From: JBPRGH01 sp051418055
GTDB taxonomy: Bacteria > Bacteroidota > Bacteroidia > Cytophagales > Cyclobacteriaceae
Direction of reading: 5' to 3'
DNA length: 64,000 bases
Assembly (NCBI GenBank): GCA_051418055.1
Contig: JBPRGH010000135.1
Span: 1-64,000, forward strand
The position numbers and the translations under genes are program-made. Below are positions 42,005 to 49,668 of the stretch, piece after piece. The notes beneath the pieces were generated by a model. That model saw nothing but the letters and a program-made list of their open reading frames with translations, did no database searches and had not been told where the DNA came from. Each line of letters starts with the position of its first letter. Within the stretch, counting starts at the first letter, position 1.

Positions 42005-42793
42005 ATGGTTTCGGATCAATATGAATATGATGTTTTTATCTCATACGCCATTGAAGATAAAATTAGTGTTGTAAATGAACTCGTTCATAAGCTGGAGGAA
42101 AGCGGTATTAAGGTCTGGTATGCCAGCCAGAAATTAAGGGTTGGCTATGGTGTTCAGGAAACTATTAAAGAGGGCCTAAACCGGTCCCGGCATGGGATCC
42201 TGATATTAAGCCACAATTTTTTTGCTAAAGAATGGCCAAAAAAGGAATTGCATGTCTGGTGGTCTAGGGAAGATGCTCTGGAGAGAAAGATATTACCCGT
42301 CTGGCATAACATTACTGAAGACGAGATAAAAAGTTATGATCCGCTACTTGCTAATACCTATGGGCTTGATACTTTAAAAGGAGTGGATCATGTTGTAAGA
42401 AAACTGATAAATTCTATTATTGTCAAGCCACAGCAGGAAAATTCTGAACCTGCACCACAATTTAGAAATTACAAATTATTATTAGGCATTGGCATCTTTA
42501 TTATTCTCCTGTCCCTCGGCCTTTATTTCTATCAAGCAAAAGAAACATCTGCCGATCCGGAGATTATTCAACTACCGGATAATACCAACAATGTAAATTA
42601 CATCATTGTCCTTCCACCGGAATTTGATGAAAGTGAAATATTTCAGTTGCATAATACTGGAAATGGGAATCAAATTATTCCTGCAGATATGCAAGAGATC
42701 AATCACTTAATCAATTCTGCATCAAATCAGCGCAAATACCGGAACTCAACCAAATCCAAAAAAGGCTACTGGCTATATATACCTTCAGAATAA
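42005..42793 (+). CDS. Membrane-anchored TIR-domain protein
   Basis: This 262-aa protein has an N-terminal TIR domain (about residues 6-140): YDVFISYAIEDK, GIKVWYASQKLRVGYGVQETIKEGL, HGILILSHNFFAKEWPKKEL and ERKILPVWHNI. Glu81 in WPKKEL sits where bacterial TIR NADases have their catalytic Glu. A single membrane helix (about 157-176, LLLGIGIFIILLSLGLYFYQ) follows, and then an exterior tail of about 85 residues with no recognised fold. The TIR domain is cytoplasmic if the positive-inside rule holds. It could be an NAD-consuming defence effector or a TIR-based scaffold. It lies right after a two-component pair, an unusual setting for a TIR effector. Confidence 0.8.
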   Translation: MVSDQYEYDVFISYAIEDKISVVNELVHKLEESGIKVWYASQKLRVGYGVQETIKEGLNRSRHGILILSHNFFAKEWPKKELHVWWSREDALERKILPVWHNITEDEIKSYDPLLANTYGLDTLKGVDHVVRKLINSIIVKPQQENSEPAPQFRNYKLLLGIGIFIILLSLGLYFYQAKETSADPEIIQLPDNTNNVNYIIVLPPEFDESEIFQLHNTGNGNQIIPADMQEINHLINSASNQRKYRNSTKSKKGYWLYIPSE

Positions 42794-42821
42794 AATACCA
42801 TTCTAAAAAATCAATCTTTTT

Positions 42822-42878
42822 CCGCAAGTTTAGCGATAGCGTAACTTGTGGAAACAAAAAAGCAAGTTTTTAACTTGC
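42822..42878. terminator. Two hairpins downstream of the TIR gene
   Basis: CCGCAAGTT (42822-42830) pairs with AACTTGTGG (42843-42851). A second hairpin, GCAAGTT/AACTTGC (42862-42878), follows at once. Both share the CAAGTT/AACTTG arms, so alternative pairing is possible. The second is followed by an A-rich and then T-rich stretch. One of them probably ends the kinase-regulator-TIR transcript. Confidence 0.5.
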
Positions 42879-42893
42879 CTAAAAATGATATTT

Positions 42894-43046
42894 TAGTTAG
42901 TCGTGCGGGATAGCCCGTTCCTTTAGGAGTTGGAGGTGCGAGGGGAGAAGATGTAGGATAACTTATTATTATACGAGGTTCTTTCATGAAAATGAGATAA
43001 ATAGTTAGTCATGCGCGTTAGCCCGCTCCTTTAGGAGTTGGAGGTG
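42894..43046. repeat. Two direct copies of a 45-bp repeat centred on CTCCTTTAGGAG
   Basis: Copy A (42894-42940) and copy B (43002-43046) both begin TAGTTAGTC, continue TGCG...TAGCCCG and end TTTAGGAGTTGGAGGTG; they are 108 bases apart. The same 3' half occurs in reverse context at 21501-21523. The TCCTTTAGGA core is a small palindrome. No gene lies in them. Confidence 0.6.
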
Positions 43047-43078
43047 AGAAGACGCAGAATAACCAACTCAAACAAAAG

Positions 43079-43104
43079 AAAAGCCGAATTTCTCCGGCTT
43101 TTCA
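43079..43104. terminator. Bidirectional hairpin terminator
   Basis: AAAAGCCG and CGGCTTTT form an 8-bp stem around an AATTTCTC loop (43079-43102). T-rich runs occur on both sides when read from either strand. It can end minus-strand transcription coming from the 84-aa gene. The 43105-43431 interval holds no supported gene, only a short inverted repeat near 43135-43170. Confidence 0.55.
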
Positions 43105-43220
43105 GGTTCAGGTTGAAAATGGCAGCATACTGAATGTCATAGTTAATAACTATTAACTGAGAGCTAGTGACATTTAGAATACTAACCTATGATTGCAATA
43201 CAACAAATAAAAAATAAGAA

Positions 43221-43238
43221 CTGCCATACCCAACCTTG
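43221..43238. repeat. ATACCCAA-type inverted repeat, copy 2
   Basis: ATACCCAACCTTGGGTAT is the exact reverse complement of the palindrome at 33567-33584. Here it lies between the ends of convergent genes, where an operator is not expected. That favours a mobile or architectural motif over a simple promoter site. Confidence 0.45.
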
Positions 43239-43431
43239 GGTATATTATGGATGAGGATTTTAAGTGCCTGTAAATGAAATGGATACGCTTTGGATAATCA
43301 TATGGTGCGAGAAATATTTTTTTCAGCTATGAAAGGAAATTCCACTTTTTGCCGCCCTTCAAGTTCTGGAATGCATTCTCTGAATATATCCTATTTGATA
43401 ATTATCTTATAAAACTATTTAGTCATATTGG

Positions 43432-43686
43432 CTATTTCCCACTGCCATCCGTATCTTTCATATATGAACTGATCTTCTCCAGCCTGTTCACTCTTGCATT
43501 CAGGTAATCAAACTTATCATTCATTAATGTGCTTGTCCCTTTGTATTCTGATTTGATCAGGGTGATTGTATTTTTCAGGTCTGAGATATCATTAGATACC
43601 TGCTTAAGGTAAATGATCAATTGCCTGATGAGATAGGCTACTGCTCCAATAACCACCGACAGTAATGTTAATATAGATTCCAGCAT
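43432..43686 (-). CDS. Small membrane-anchored coiled-coil protein
   Basis: This 84-aa protein has one N-terminal membrane segment (about residues 5-25, ILTLLSVVIGAVAYLIRQLII) and then a coiled coil (about 28-75, VSNDISDLKNTITLIKSEYKG...). I recognise no family, but short proteins of this form accompany the next gene in Bacteroidota, as I recall. It follows the 257-aa gene on the same strand by 84 bases, across a terminator-like hairpin. Confidence 0.55.
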   Translation of the reverse strand: MLESILTLLSVVIGAVAYLIRQLIIYLKQVSNDISDLKNTITLIKSEYKGTSTLMNDKFDYLNARVNRLEKISSYMKDTDGSGK

Positions 43687-43728
43687 AATTTTCTATTTAG
43701 TTCATAGTAATAAATCGTAACTCAATAA

Positions 43729-43761
43729 ATAAAAAGGGCAGCATATAATGCCACCCCTTTA
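43729..43761 (-). terminator. Terminator between the 257-aa and 84-aa genes
   Basis: On the minus strand GGGGTGGCA and TGCTGCCC form an imperfect hairpin followed by TTTTTATTT. It would end most transcripts of the 257-aa gene before the 84-aa gene, allowing different levels of the two proteins. Confidence 0.6.
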
Positions 43762-43770
43762 CTTTACAGG

Positions 43771-44544
43771 CTAATTAATGTTTAGTATATCCTTTCTGGA
43801 TACTGCAATAACAGACATGGCATTATAGCTCCCGCTTTTCAACGGATACTTTTTTCCATTTACGTCCTGCGTGAATTCAATTCCCAGTACCAGGAAAAGA
43901 TCCTTATCGGTATTGGCTTCGAAATTCATTTCCAGGATCTTTGCCGGCTCTGCCTGAGGGCCCATTTCAATTTCACTGGTGTCTGCAGGATTGAAACTGA
44001 ATTGTTCATTCAGCCAATCAATAGCTACAAGCCCGGCAAATAACCGGACATGTGTGGTTCCCTGTGGAAACGCTATATCCTTGTTAGGCACAAATGAATC
44101 CAGATTTACAGAGGCTGTACCGCCTGCACGATCAATTTTCATTACGAAGGGCAAAAATAAAGTAGAACTTAATCTGCCTCCGAGATTAAAATCAAAACCT
44201 AACAGAAGATTGATTGCGCCCTCACTTACGGTGCGTTCACCACGGTCATTCTTCTCATCTGTTTTTACAATACGTAACAGCTCCGTCGTAAGCCGGCTTG
44301 TTACTCGCGAATCAGAAGCTATCTGCAGGTACTGGCGTAAAGCCTGCCGCATTAATTTTCCTGCTTTACCGGCTCTTCCGAATTCCGCATTGTTTTCGCG
44401 GGTTCGTTGGAAAGCCGGATCCCTGGCAATACGCTGAGCGTCTATGCCTCCTTTTTCTCTGGCCATATGACCATCTTTGGATTTGTAAAAGGTAAGATCC
44501 CCGATCGTTCCTTTTAACTTGATAATACCATTTTGTTTTGCCAT
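43771..44544 (-). CDS. Conserved Bacteroidota protein of unknown function
   Basis: This 257-aa protein begins MAKQNGIIKLKGTIGDLTFYKSKDGHMAREKGG, followed by RDPAFQRTRENNAEFGRAGKAGKLMR, a highly recognisable N-terminus that I recall from many Bacteroidota genomes. The basic N-terminal 60 residues look nucleic-acid-binding or structural. The C-terminal half is strand-rich. No catalytic motif is visible. The phage-like TIGDLTFYKS start does not prove phage origin, and no other phage genes are nearby. Function is unknown. Confidence 0.65.
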   Translation of the reverse strand: MAKQNGIIKLKGTIGDLTFYKSKDGHMAREKGGIDAQRIARDPAFQRTRENNAEFGRAGKAGKLMRQALRQYLQIASDSRVTSRLTTELLRIVKTDEKNDRGERTVSEGAINLLLGFDFNLGGRLSSTLFLPFVMKIDRAGGTASVNLDSFVPNKDIAFPQGTTHVRLFAGLVAIDWLNEQFSFNPADTSEIEMGPQAEPAKILEMNFEANTDKDLFLVLGIEFTQDVNGKKYPLKSGSYNAMSVIAVSRKDILNIN

Positions 44545-44805
44545 AAATTATTGAAATTTGGTTATGGCTGCCAAATAGGGGCTATTAATCAGAACGATCA
44601 AATAATGAAGGCCGGGTTCGGCCTATAAGTGCATTTTGATCCATTATAGCCTCATTGTTCCGCTTTTTCCAGCTTTTCCCAAAAAATGCCGGATATGCCG
44701 GTTTAATCCTTTTTTGGCCTGTTTTTCCGTTTAGCCCTTTTTGTTCCTAAAAAGCGTACCAAATTTTCAGAATTCAATGGTCCTGGCTGTATATTTTTAT
44801 CAAAT

Positions 44806-44840
44806 AGTCGTTTTTTTAACATTTGTTGATTTTTTTAAAA
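44806..44840 (+). promoter_or_regulatory. Duplicated AT-rich promoter-like motif, copy 2
   Basis: TTTTTTTAACATTTGTTGA plus a T run and AAAA, nearly identical to 28540-28576. A shorter relative, TTTTTTTTACATTTGTG, lies at 51159-51175, where TACATTTG is a perfect TAnnTTTG -7 element. These support a promoter role. It lies about 150 bases before the 64-aa gene. Confidence 0.45.
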
Positions 44841-44875
44841 TGATGAATTAATCATATTGCCTGCAAATATTTTAT

Positions 44876-44930
44876 GGATAAGCCATAGCAAAGCCATGGA
44901 TAAGCCATGGATAGCCTATGAAAAAGCCAT
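44876..44930 (+). repeat. Five 11-bp iterons upstream of a small DNA-binding-like gene
   Basis: Five contiguous 11-bp units: GGATAAGCCAT, AGCAAAGCCAT, GGATAAGCCAT, GGATAGCCTAT, GAAAAAGCCAT. Units one and three are identical. An 11-bp step is close to one helical turn, so bound proteins would stack on one face of the DNA. The array ends 57 bases before the start codon of the 64-aa gene, which suggests autoregulation. Confidence 0.65.
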
Positions 44931-44987
44931 AAAGTATAATTTTTAATAGCAATTGCTGGCAGCATTTATCAACCTAAACCAAATCTG

Positions 44988-45182
44988 ATGTTTAAGAAAA
45001 GAATCGTTGTGTACCCGAAAGATGTACAAAGAATTACCGGCCGCACGGAGAAGTACGGAAGGAAATTATTAAAACAGATCAAAGAAGAACTGGGAAAAGA
45101 AGAACACCACTATATCACCATTGATGAGTTTTCCCAATATACTGGCATTGACAGGCAGGTCCTTTATGAATATATTTATTAA
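44988..45182 (+). CDS. Small DNA-binding-like protein
   Basis: This 64-aa protein (MFKKRIVVYPKDVQRITGRTEKYGRKLLKQIKEELGKEEHHYITIDEFSQYTGIDRQVLYEYIY in outline: basic N-terminal half, acidic C-terminal half) has a helix-turn-helix-like plan. It has VYPKDVQRITGRTEKYGRKLLKQI in the first half and TIDEFSQYTGIDRQVLYEYI in the second. I recall similar short Bacteroidota proteins of the same length and start. The second half resembles a MerR- or excisionase-like winged helix. Five phased 11-bp repeats just upstream suggest that it binds its own promoter. It stands alone. Confidence 0.6.
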   Translation: MFKKRIVVYPKDVQRITGRTEKYGRKLLKQIKEELGKEEHHYITIDEFSQYTGIDRQVLYEYIY

Positions 45183-45278
45183 TAAAGATCAATTAGAATT
45201 TCCAAAAATGGATCTTTTTAGTTCTTAATGGTTGCATAAATCCAGGTATTTTTCTGAAGTAATACAATCTATCATTAT

Positions 45279-45318
45279 GTGTAAAAAGAGCTATTGATGT
45301 GTAAAAAGAGCTATTGAT
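45279..45318. repeat. 20-bp tandem duplication
   Basis: GTGTAAAAAGAGCTATTGAT occurs twice in direct contact (45279-45298 and 45299-45318) with no difference. It looks like a recent slippage event in non-coding DNA. Confidence 0.8.
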
Positions 45319-45401
45319 CTCCGGTTACCATTTCTATTGACTTTTGGTGAGTCAGCTGATTTTTCTTACCAAAAAAACATATTTGTGAAAAGTGGTTAGT
45401 C

Positions 45402-45436
45402 TCTCACATCTCAATTCTCATATCTCACCTCTAAAG
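45402..45436. repeat. Degenerate heptamer array, tRNA-proximal
   Basis: Reads TCTCACA, TCTCAAT, TCTCATA, TCTCACC, TCTAAAG: five words in exact seven-base phase. It ends seven bases before the tRNA gene. Confidence 0.65.
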
Positions 45437-45442
45437 AATAAG

Positions 45443-45514
45443 TAGCCTCGCCAGGAATCGAACCTGGATCTAGAGTTTAGGAAACTCCTATTCTATCCGT
45501 TGAACTACGAGGCC
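45443..45514 (-). tRNA. tRNA-Arg (anticodon CCU)
   Basis: On the minus strand a complete 72-nt cloverleaf is visible: acceptor arms GGCCTCG and CGAGGCT (one G-T pair), a D-arm with GTTCAACGGATAGAAT, an anticodon stem GGAGT/ACTCT around loop TTCCTAA (anticodon CCT in DNA), and a T-arm with TTCGATT. It reads AGG codons. CCA is not encoded. Heptamer repeat arrays lie on both sides. No integrase is adjacent. Confidence 0.93.
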
Positions 45515-45518
45515 AATT

Positions 45519-45596
45519 TTGTTCTTGGTTCTTTGTTTTTGGTTAGTTGAAAGCCACAAACCAGGAACTAAAAACCAGGAACTAAGAACTAAGAAG
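45519..45596. repeat. Inverted pair of heptamer arrays beside the tRNA
   Basis: 45519-45550 reads TTGTTCT, TGGTTCT, TTGTTTT, TGGTTAG; 45558-45596 reads AAACCAG, GAACTAA, AAACCAG, GAACTAA, GAACTAA. Both have a seven-base period and are inverted relative to each other, so they can fold together. Confidence 0.6.
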
Positions 45597-45636
45597 AATA
45601 CAAAAATATTAAAATCAGGCTCAATCTGAAAATCAT

Positions 45637-48222
45637 CTACTCATTTATCAATTTATTTGCCCTGAAAACATCATCTGTTGCCTGCAGGATCTTATCTTTT
45701 AGCTTAGGATTATAATTCGGATGCTCTTCCAGAAAATCCTTTACTACGTTTGCCGCTTTGTCGCTTTGGTAGGAACTAAATGTGGCCTGCAACCAGCGGT
45801 AAGGGAAAAAGATATCTCCTGTAACCTGAATTTCCTCCAGCTCCTCAAGGCTTTCTCTCAGATATTTTTCGGATGTATCAGTACGTAACGGATGATGAAG
45901 GTAATTCAAAGCCGATCCTACCCATGATTCCTTTTCCCTGTTTTTGGGATCTTTTAGCGAAGCAAAAAACTGATCCCGCACTTGCTCATCTGAAGAAAGG
46001 GCCGGCATAATGAACTTCAGGCGTTTCTGTCGGTCAGGATTTTTTATTCTCTCCAGCTGCTGATCTAAAATACCGTCTTTATAATCCCGTACAGCTAATA
46101 AAAGCGCTAAAGAGGTGTAATCATCTTCGGCTAAATTGATGCCTTCAGGAGCATTTTGCTCTTTCCAGATATTATAAAGCTTTTCCTGGGTTTCTTGGGT
46201 CAAAGCTATATTTTGATAAGTTTTAAATAATATTTTTTTAGCATTGGAGGAATCATTTTGTTGCAGTGCATTCCAAAGGTCTTCTTCAAGGGCAGGAGCA
46301 AGATTTTTTCTCTTTTCTTCCGAAATAAACTTCCAGTAGGTTTCCGAAAGATAGCCCGTCAGGCGATTGAGGTTTAGCTCTTCCTCTTCTTTTGTTAACC
46401 CCTCCCTGAAGAAATTAATTAATTCTGCCGGTTCCATATACCGTCCGTTCAGCATATTTTCATATAAAGTAATATACGCAGAAGCCCGGTGCACAGGATC
46501 CTTTAGCTTATACAACCCATTTAGCAGATCTTTATCCACAGGAAAAACACCATACCCTTGTCCGGAAGAATTGAAAAGAACAAATTCAGGTACCTCTTCA
46601 TTTACCAGCTCATTTATCTTCACCTGCTGTTGATCCATATTTATAGTAAACTCTTTGATTGTATCAGGATAGACCAGCAGGACCTCAAACAGCTGAGGCC
46701 ATAGGCGAGCAGAATTGTCTTCTCCTCTTTGTAAAACTGTAAAATCAGTTATTCTTCCATTTGAAGAAGCTAATTCAAAATCAAAAACGGGTCTGCCGGG
46801 CTCATTTACCCATACCTGGTTCCATTCTGAAAGATCGGTTTCAGTACGTTTGTCTAATATCTTTATCAGGTCAGGCCAGGTAGCATTTTCATAGGCATAT
46901 TTTTTAAGGTATTCCTGCAATCCTTCACGAAAGGCTTTTTCACCAAGCATCCGTTCCAGCTGCCGCATCATTATTGGGGCCTTATGGTAAATGATGCTTC
47001 CATACATGGAGCCGGCATCCTGCAGGTTTTCCAGATTCTGACGTATAGGATTGGCTCCGGCAGAACGATCTACATTATAGGCAGAAGGAAAATGGCTGAG
47101 AAGGAATTTAAGATCATAATTAGTTCCCTCAAGGGCAACCTGTGTGATCTTGTCGGCCATAAAATTGGCAAATACTTCTTTTGTCCACACATCATCAAAC
47201 CAGGCCATTGTTACCAGATCACCAAACCACATATGAGCAGTTTCATGTGCGATTAGGCTTGAGCGGGAGATCTTCTCGTTTTTTGTCGCTCCCTTATCCA
47301 AAAAAAGGGTGGAGGCTTTGTAATCTATTGCACCTACATGCTCCATCCCTCCATATTGAAATCCGGGAATTGCAATGAAATCAAATTTTTGGAAAGGGTA
47401 AGGGATCTGCGTATATTCTTCAAGGAATTTAAGTGCATCGGCATGAAGCTGAAATACCGGATCCATGCTCTCCCGGATCTTTTCTTCATCGGTTTCCCTG
47501 TGGTAGAAATTCATAGTTACCCCATTCACTGTCCTTGTCACCTTATCAAATTTACCTGCAGCGAATGAAAAAAGATAAGTGCTTATTTTATCGGATGTGG
47601 CAAAATGATAAGCTGTTTTGTTTTCAATGGTAAGAGAATCCTTCAAAGAGGCATTGGAAAGTGCCTGCCAGCCCTGTGGAACAGTTAAAGTAAGATCGAA
47701 TGTGGCTTTAAGGTTTGGCTGATCAAAAACAGGAAAAACCGTTCTTGCACGATCGGGGACAAGAAGGGTGTAAAGATAATCCTCGTTCCTGTTGAGGGAA
47801 AGGTCGCCTGCTATAAATTGTATGTATATCTTATTCTCGCCCTGCTTAAGTACATTTGACGGTATTATAATATGCTCATTCCGGTGATCTATTTCTACCG
47901 GATCACCATTCACCACCACATTCTTTATCTGCTCGGTCTTTTCCTTAAAGTCAATTTGAAGGGGCCGTTCAACTTTCTTCAGGTTTAATGTTATTGTTTC
48001 CTCAGCGTCAATAGGCATATCTATCGAATCAGGAATAGTGAATTTTATATTATAATTTAAATCACTGATAACTTCCTTCCGGTAATCTGCCAGCTTTTTG
48101 GATACACCTGTCTCTACTTCGCTAATTTCTGTCTCCGTCATTGTTGACCCGCAGGAGTTTAGAATTAAAGTAAGTAATAATGCGATAAAGGAATATATTG
48201 GGGATATGTTAATTTTTCTCAT
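45637..48222 (-). CDS. M1-family zinc aminopeptidase lipoprotein
   Basis: This 861-aa protein has a lipoprotein signal (lipobox LNSC, Cys24), a beta-sandwich N-terminal domain and the gluzincin active site. The active site is the HETAH motif at 326-330 with Glu349 as third zinc ligand (KEVFANF). The substrate motif GGMEH is at 291-295 (usually GAMEN). The C-terminal 400 residues form the helical ERAP-like domain. It removes N-terminal amino acids from peptides and, as a lipoprotein, acts at the envelope. The start gives a good signal peptide. A divergent serine hydrolase gene lies 111 bases away. Confidence 0.9.
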   Translation of the reverse strand: MRKINISPIYSFIALLLTLILNSCGSTMTETEISEVETGVSKKLADYRKEVISDLNYNIKFTIPDSIDMPIDAEETITLNLKKVERPLQIDFKEKTEQIKNVVVNGDPVEIDHRNEHIIIPSNVLKQGENKIYIQFIAGDLSLNRNEDYLYTLLVPDRARTVFPVFDQPNLKATFDLTLTVPQGWQALSNASLKDSLTIENKTAYHFATSDKISTYLFSFAAGKFDKVTRTVNGVTMNFYHRETDEEKIRESMDPVFQLHADALKFLEEYTQIPYPFQKFDFIAIPGFQYGGMEHVGAIDYKASTLFLDKGATKNEKISRSSLIAHETAHMWFGDLVTMAWFDDVWTKEVFANFMADKITQVALEGTNYDLKFLLSHFPSAYNVDRSAGANPIRQNLENLQDAGSMYGSIIYHKAPIMMRQLERMLGEKAFREGLQEYLKKYAYENATWPDLIKILDKRTETDLSEWNQVWVNEPGRPVFDFELASSNGRITDFTVLQRGEDNSARLWPQLFEVLLVYPDTIKEFTINMDQQQVKINELVNEEVPEFVLFNSSGQGYGVFPVDKDLLNGLYKLKDPVHRASAYITLYENMLNGRYMEPAELINFFREGLTKEEEELNLNRLTGYLSETYWKFISEEKRKNLAPALEEDLWNALQQNDSSNAKKILFKTYQNIALTQETQEKLYNIWKEQNAPEGINLAEDDYTSLALLLAVRDYKDGILDQQLERIKNPDRQKRLKFIMPALSSDEQVRDQFFASLKDPKNREKESWVGSALNYLHHPLRTDTSEKYLRESLEELEEIQVTGDIFFPYRWLQATFSSYQSDKAANVVKDFLEEHPNYNPKLKDKILQATDDVFRANKLINE

Positions 48223-48253
48223 AAAATGACTTTTAAAACATCTAAATTAAAGG

Positions 48254-48281
48254 ATTTGATTTTAATTGATTAGAATCAAAT
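48254..48281. promoter_or_regulatory. Inverted repeat in the divergent promoter region
   Basis: ATTTGATT (48254-48261) and AATCAAAT (48274-48281) form perfect eight-base arms 12 bases apart in the 111-base spacer of the divergent aminopeptidase and serine hydrolase genes. A dimeric regulator could bind here; no such regulator is identified. Confidence 0.35.
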
Positions 48282-48333
48282 AGAAAAGTAGATTATTTTT
48301 TTAAATTGATGGCTTATAAGCAGGAGTGTCTAA

Positions 48334-49572
48334 ATGAAGATTATTTTTATAGCATTAGCAATTCTTTTTTCTACTTTAAAAACTGCATTTCCCCAACAAC
48401 ATATGGATAAGAATATCCTTGAACAGCTATTAAGGTCTAATGAAGAATCTTTTGGTACTATTTTAAATGATCTTTCTAAATATGAAGTGCAGATCCTCTA
48501 TACACAGATCGATCGGGATAAGAATAATAAACCTTCATTTAAATTATATTCCTTTAATGTAGATCCGAAGAGGTACTTTTATCCGGCGAGTACAGTAAAA
48601 ATGCCTGTTGCTTTCCTCAGCCTGGAAAAGCTGAATAATTTGGATGTAAAAGACCTGGACAAGTATTCCTCTATGTTGACGGATAGCGCCTTCTCCGGGC
48701 AATCTACTGCTAATAAAGATATTACTTCCGAAACGGGTTTACCAAGTATTGCCCATTATATTAAAAAGCTATTTGTTGTGAGTGACAATGATGCATTTAA
48801 CCGGCTATATGAATTTTTAGGTCCACAATATATAAATGAACAACTGCATAAAAAAGGTTATGAGCGTTTGAAAATAAGACATCGCCTGTCAATCCCGCTG
48901 ACTCAGGAAGAAAATCTGTATACCAATCCTATCCGGTTTTTAAAAGGAGATACAGTTACATATAAACAACCACTGTTGAAAAGTTCGTTGTCATTTCCGT
49001 CAGAAAGAATTCTGAAAGGAATAGCCTATATAAGAGAAGGTGTATTAATGGAGGAGCCTATGGATTTTGGCAGTAAAAATTTTCTTTCTGTTGAAGATAT
49101 GCAGATGATGTTAAGAGCGGTGATTTTCCCTGAGGCAGTAGATGAAAAAAGGTCATTTAATCTTTCAGAGGAGGATTATCGGTTCCTTTATAAATATATG
49201 TCACAACTTCCCCGCGAAACATTATTCCCTGCTTATGATTCCGTTGAATTTTATGATGCTTATGTGAAATTTTTAATTTACGGTAACGATTCTATTCCAA
49301 TACCTGGTCACATTCGTATTTTCAATAAGATAGGACTGGCATATGGTTATATGACAGATAATGCTTATATCATTGATCTGAAGAATAATGTAGAGTTTTT
49401 TCTAACTGCAGTAATTCATGTGAATGAAAATCAGACGTACAATGATGGCATCTATGAATATAAAGAAATTGGATTTCCATTCATGAAAAACCTGGGCCAG
49501 TTGATTTACGATTATGAACTAAATAGAAAGAGAAAATATACTCCCGACCTCTCCAGATTTGATAATCGTTAA
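48334..49572 (+). CDS. Exported serine hydrolase, class A beta-lactamase-like
   Basis: This 412-aa protein has a short signal (MKIIFIALAILFSTLKTAFPQ) and the penicillin-interacting motifs of a beta-lactamase-fold serine hydrolase. These are SxxK at Ser86-Lys89 in YPASTVKMP, SDN at 150-152 in VVSDNDAFN, and a K-I-G triad in FNKIGLAYG near 332. The class A Glu166-type omega loop is not obvious. The fold is shared by beta-lactamases, DD-peptidases and other hydrolases. Its length and the missing omega signature favour a cell-wall or esterase role over drug resistance. It is divergent from the aminopeptidase gene. Confidence 0.75.
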   Translation: MKIIFIALAILFSTLKTAFPQQHMDKNILEQLLRSNEESFGTILNDLSKYEVQILYTQIDRDKNNKPSFKLYSFNVDPKRYFYPASTVKMPVAFLSLEKLNNLDVKDLDKYSSMLTDSAFSGQSTANKDITSETGLPSIAHYIKKLFVVSDNDAFNRLYEFLGPQYINEQLHKKGYERLKIRHRLSIPLTQEENLYTNPIRFLKGDTVTYKQPLLKSSLSFPSERILKGIAYIREGVLMEEPMDFGSKNFLSVEDMQMMLRAVIFPEAVDEKRSFNLSEEDYRFLYKYMSQLPRETLFPAYDSVEFYDAYVKFLIYGNDSIPIPGHIRIFNKIGLAYGYMTDNAYIIDLKNNVEFFLTAVIHVNENQTYNDGIYEYKEIGFPFMKNLGQLIYDYELNRKRKYTPDLSRFDNR

Positions 49573-49668
49573 GTTATTTTGAGTGAACAATATCTCTCTT
49601 TCCAGGTCACTCTCGACAATGTAACTTTTTTGTCCCTCTCGAGGATTTAGGGACAGATTCATCATTTA

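Larger units (their letters stand above)
44545..44987. other. Divergent regulatory region with repeats
   Basis: This 443-base gap between divergent genes holds a 6-bp hairpin AGGCCG/CGGCCT (44609-44624), the second copy of the promoter-like motif (44806-44840) and five 11-bp iterons (44876-44930). The last two are listed separately. No gene is supported inside it. Confidence 0.5.

Noticed and set aside
43432..44544. Prophage remnant
   Set aside because: The 257-aa protein starts like some phage structural proteins, but no integrase, portal, terminase or tail gene is present nearby.
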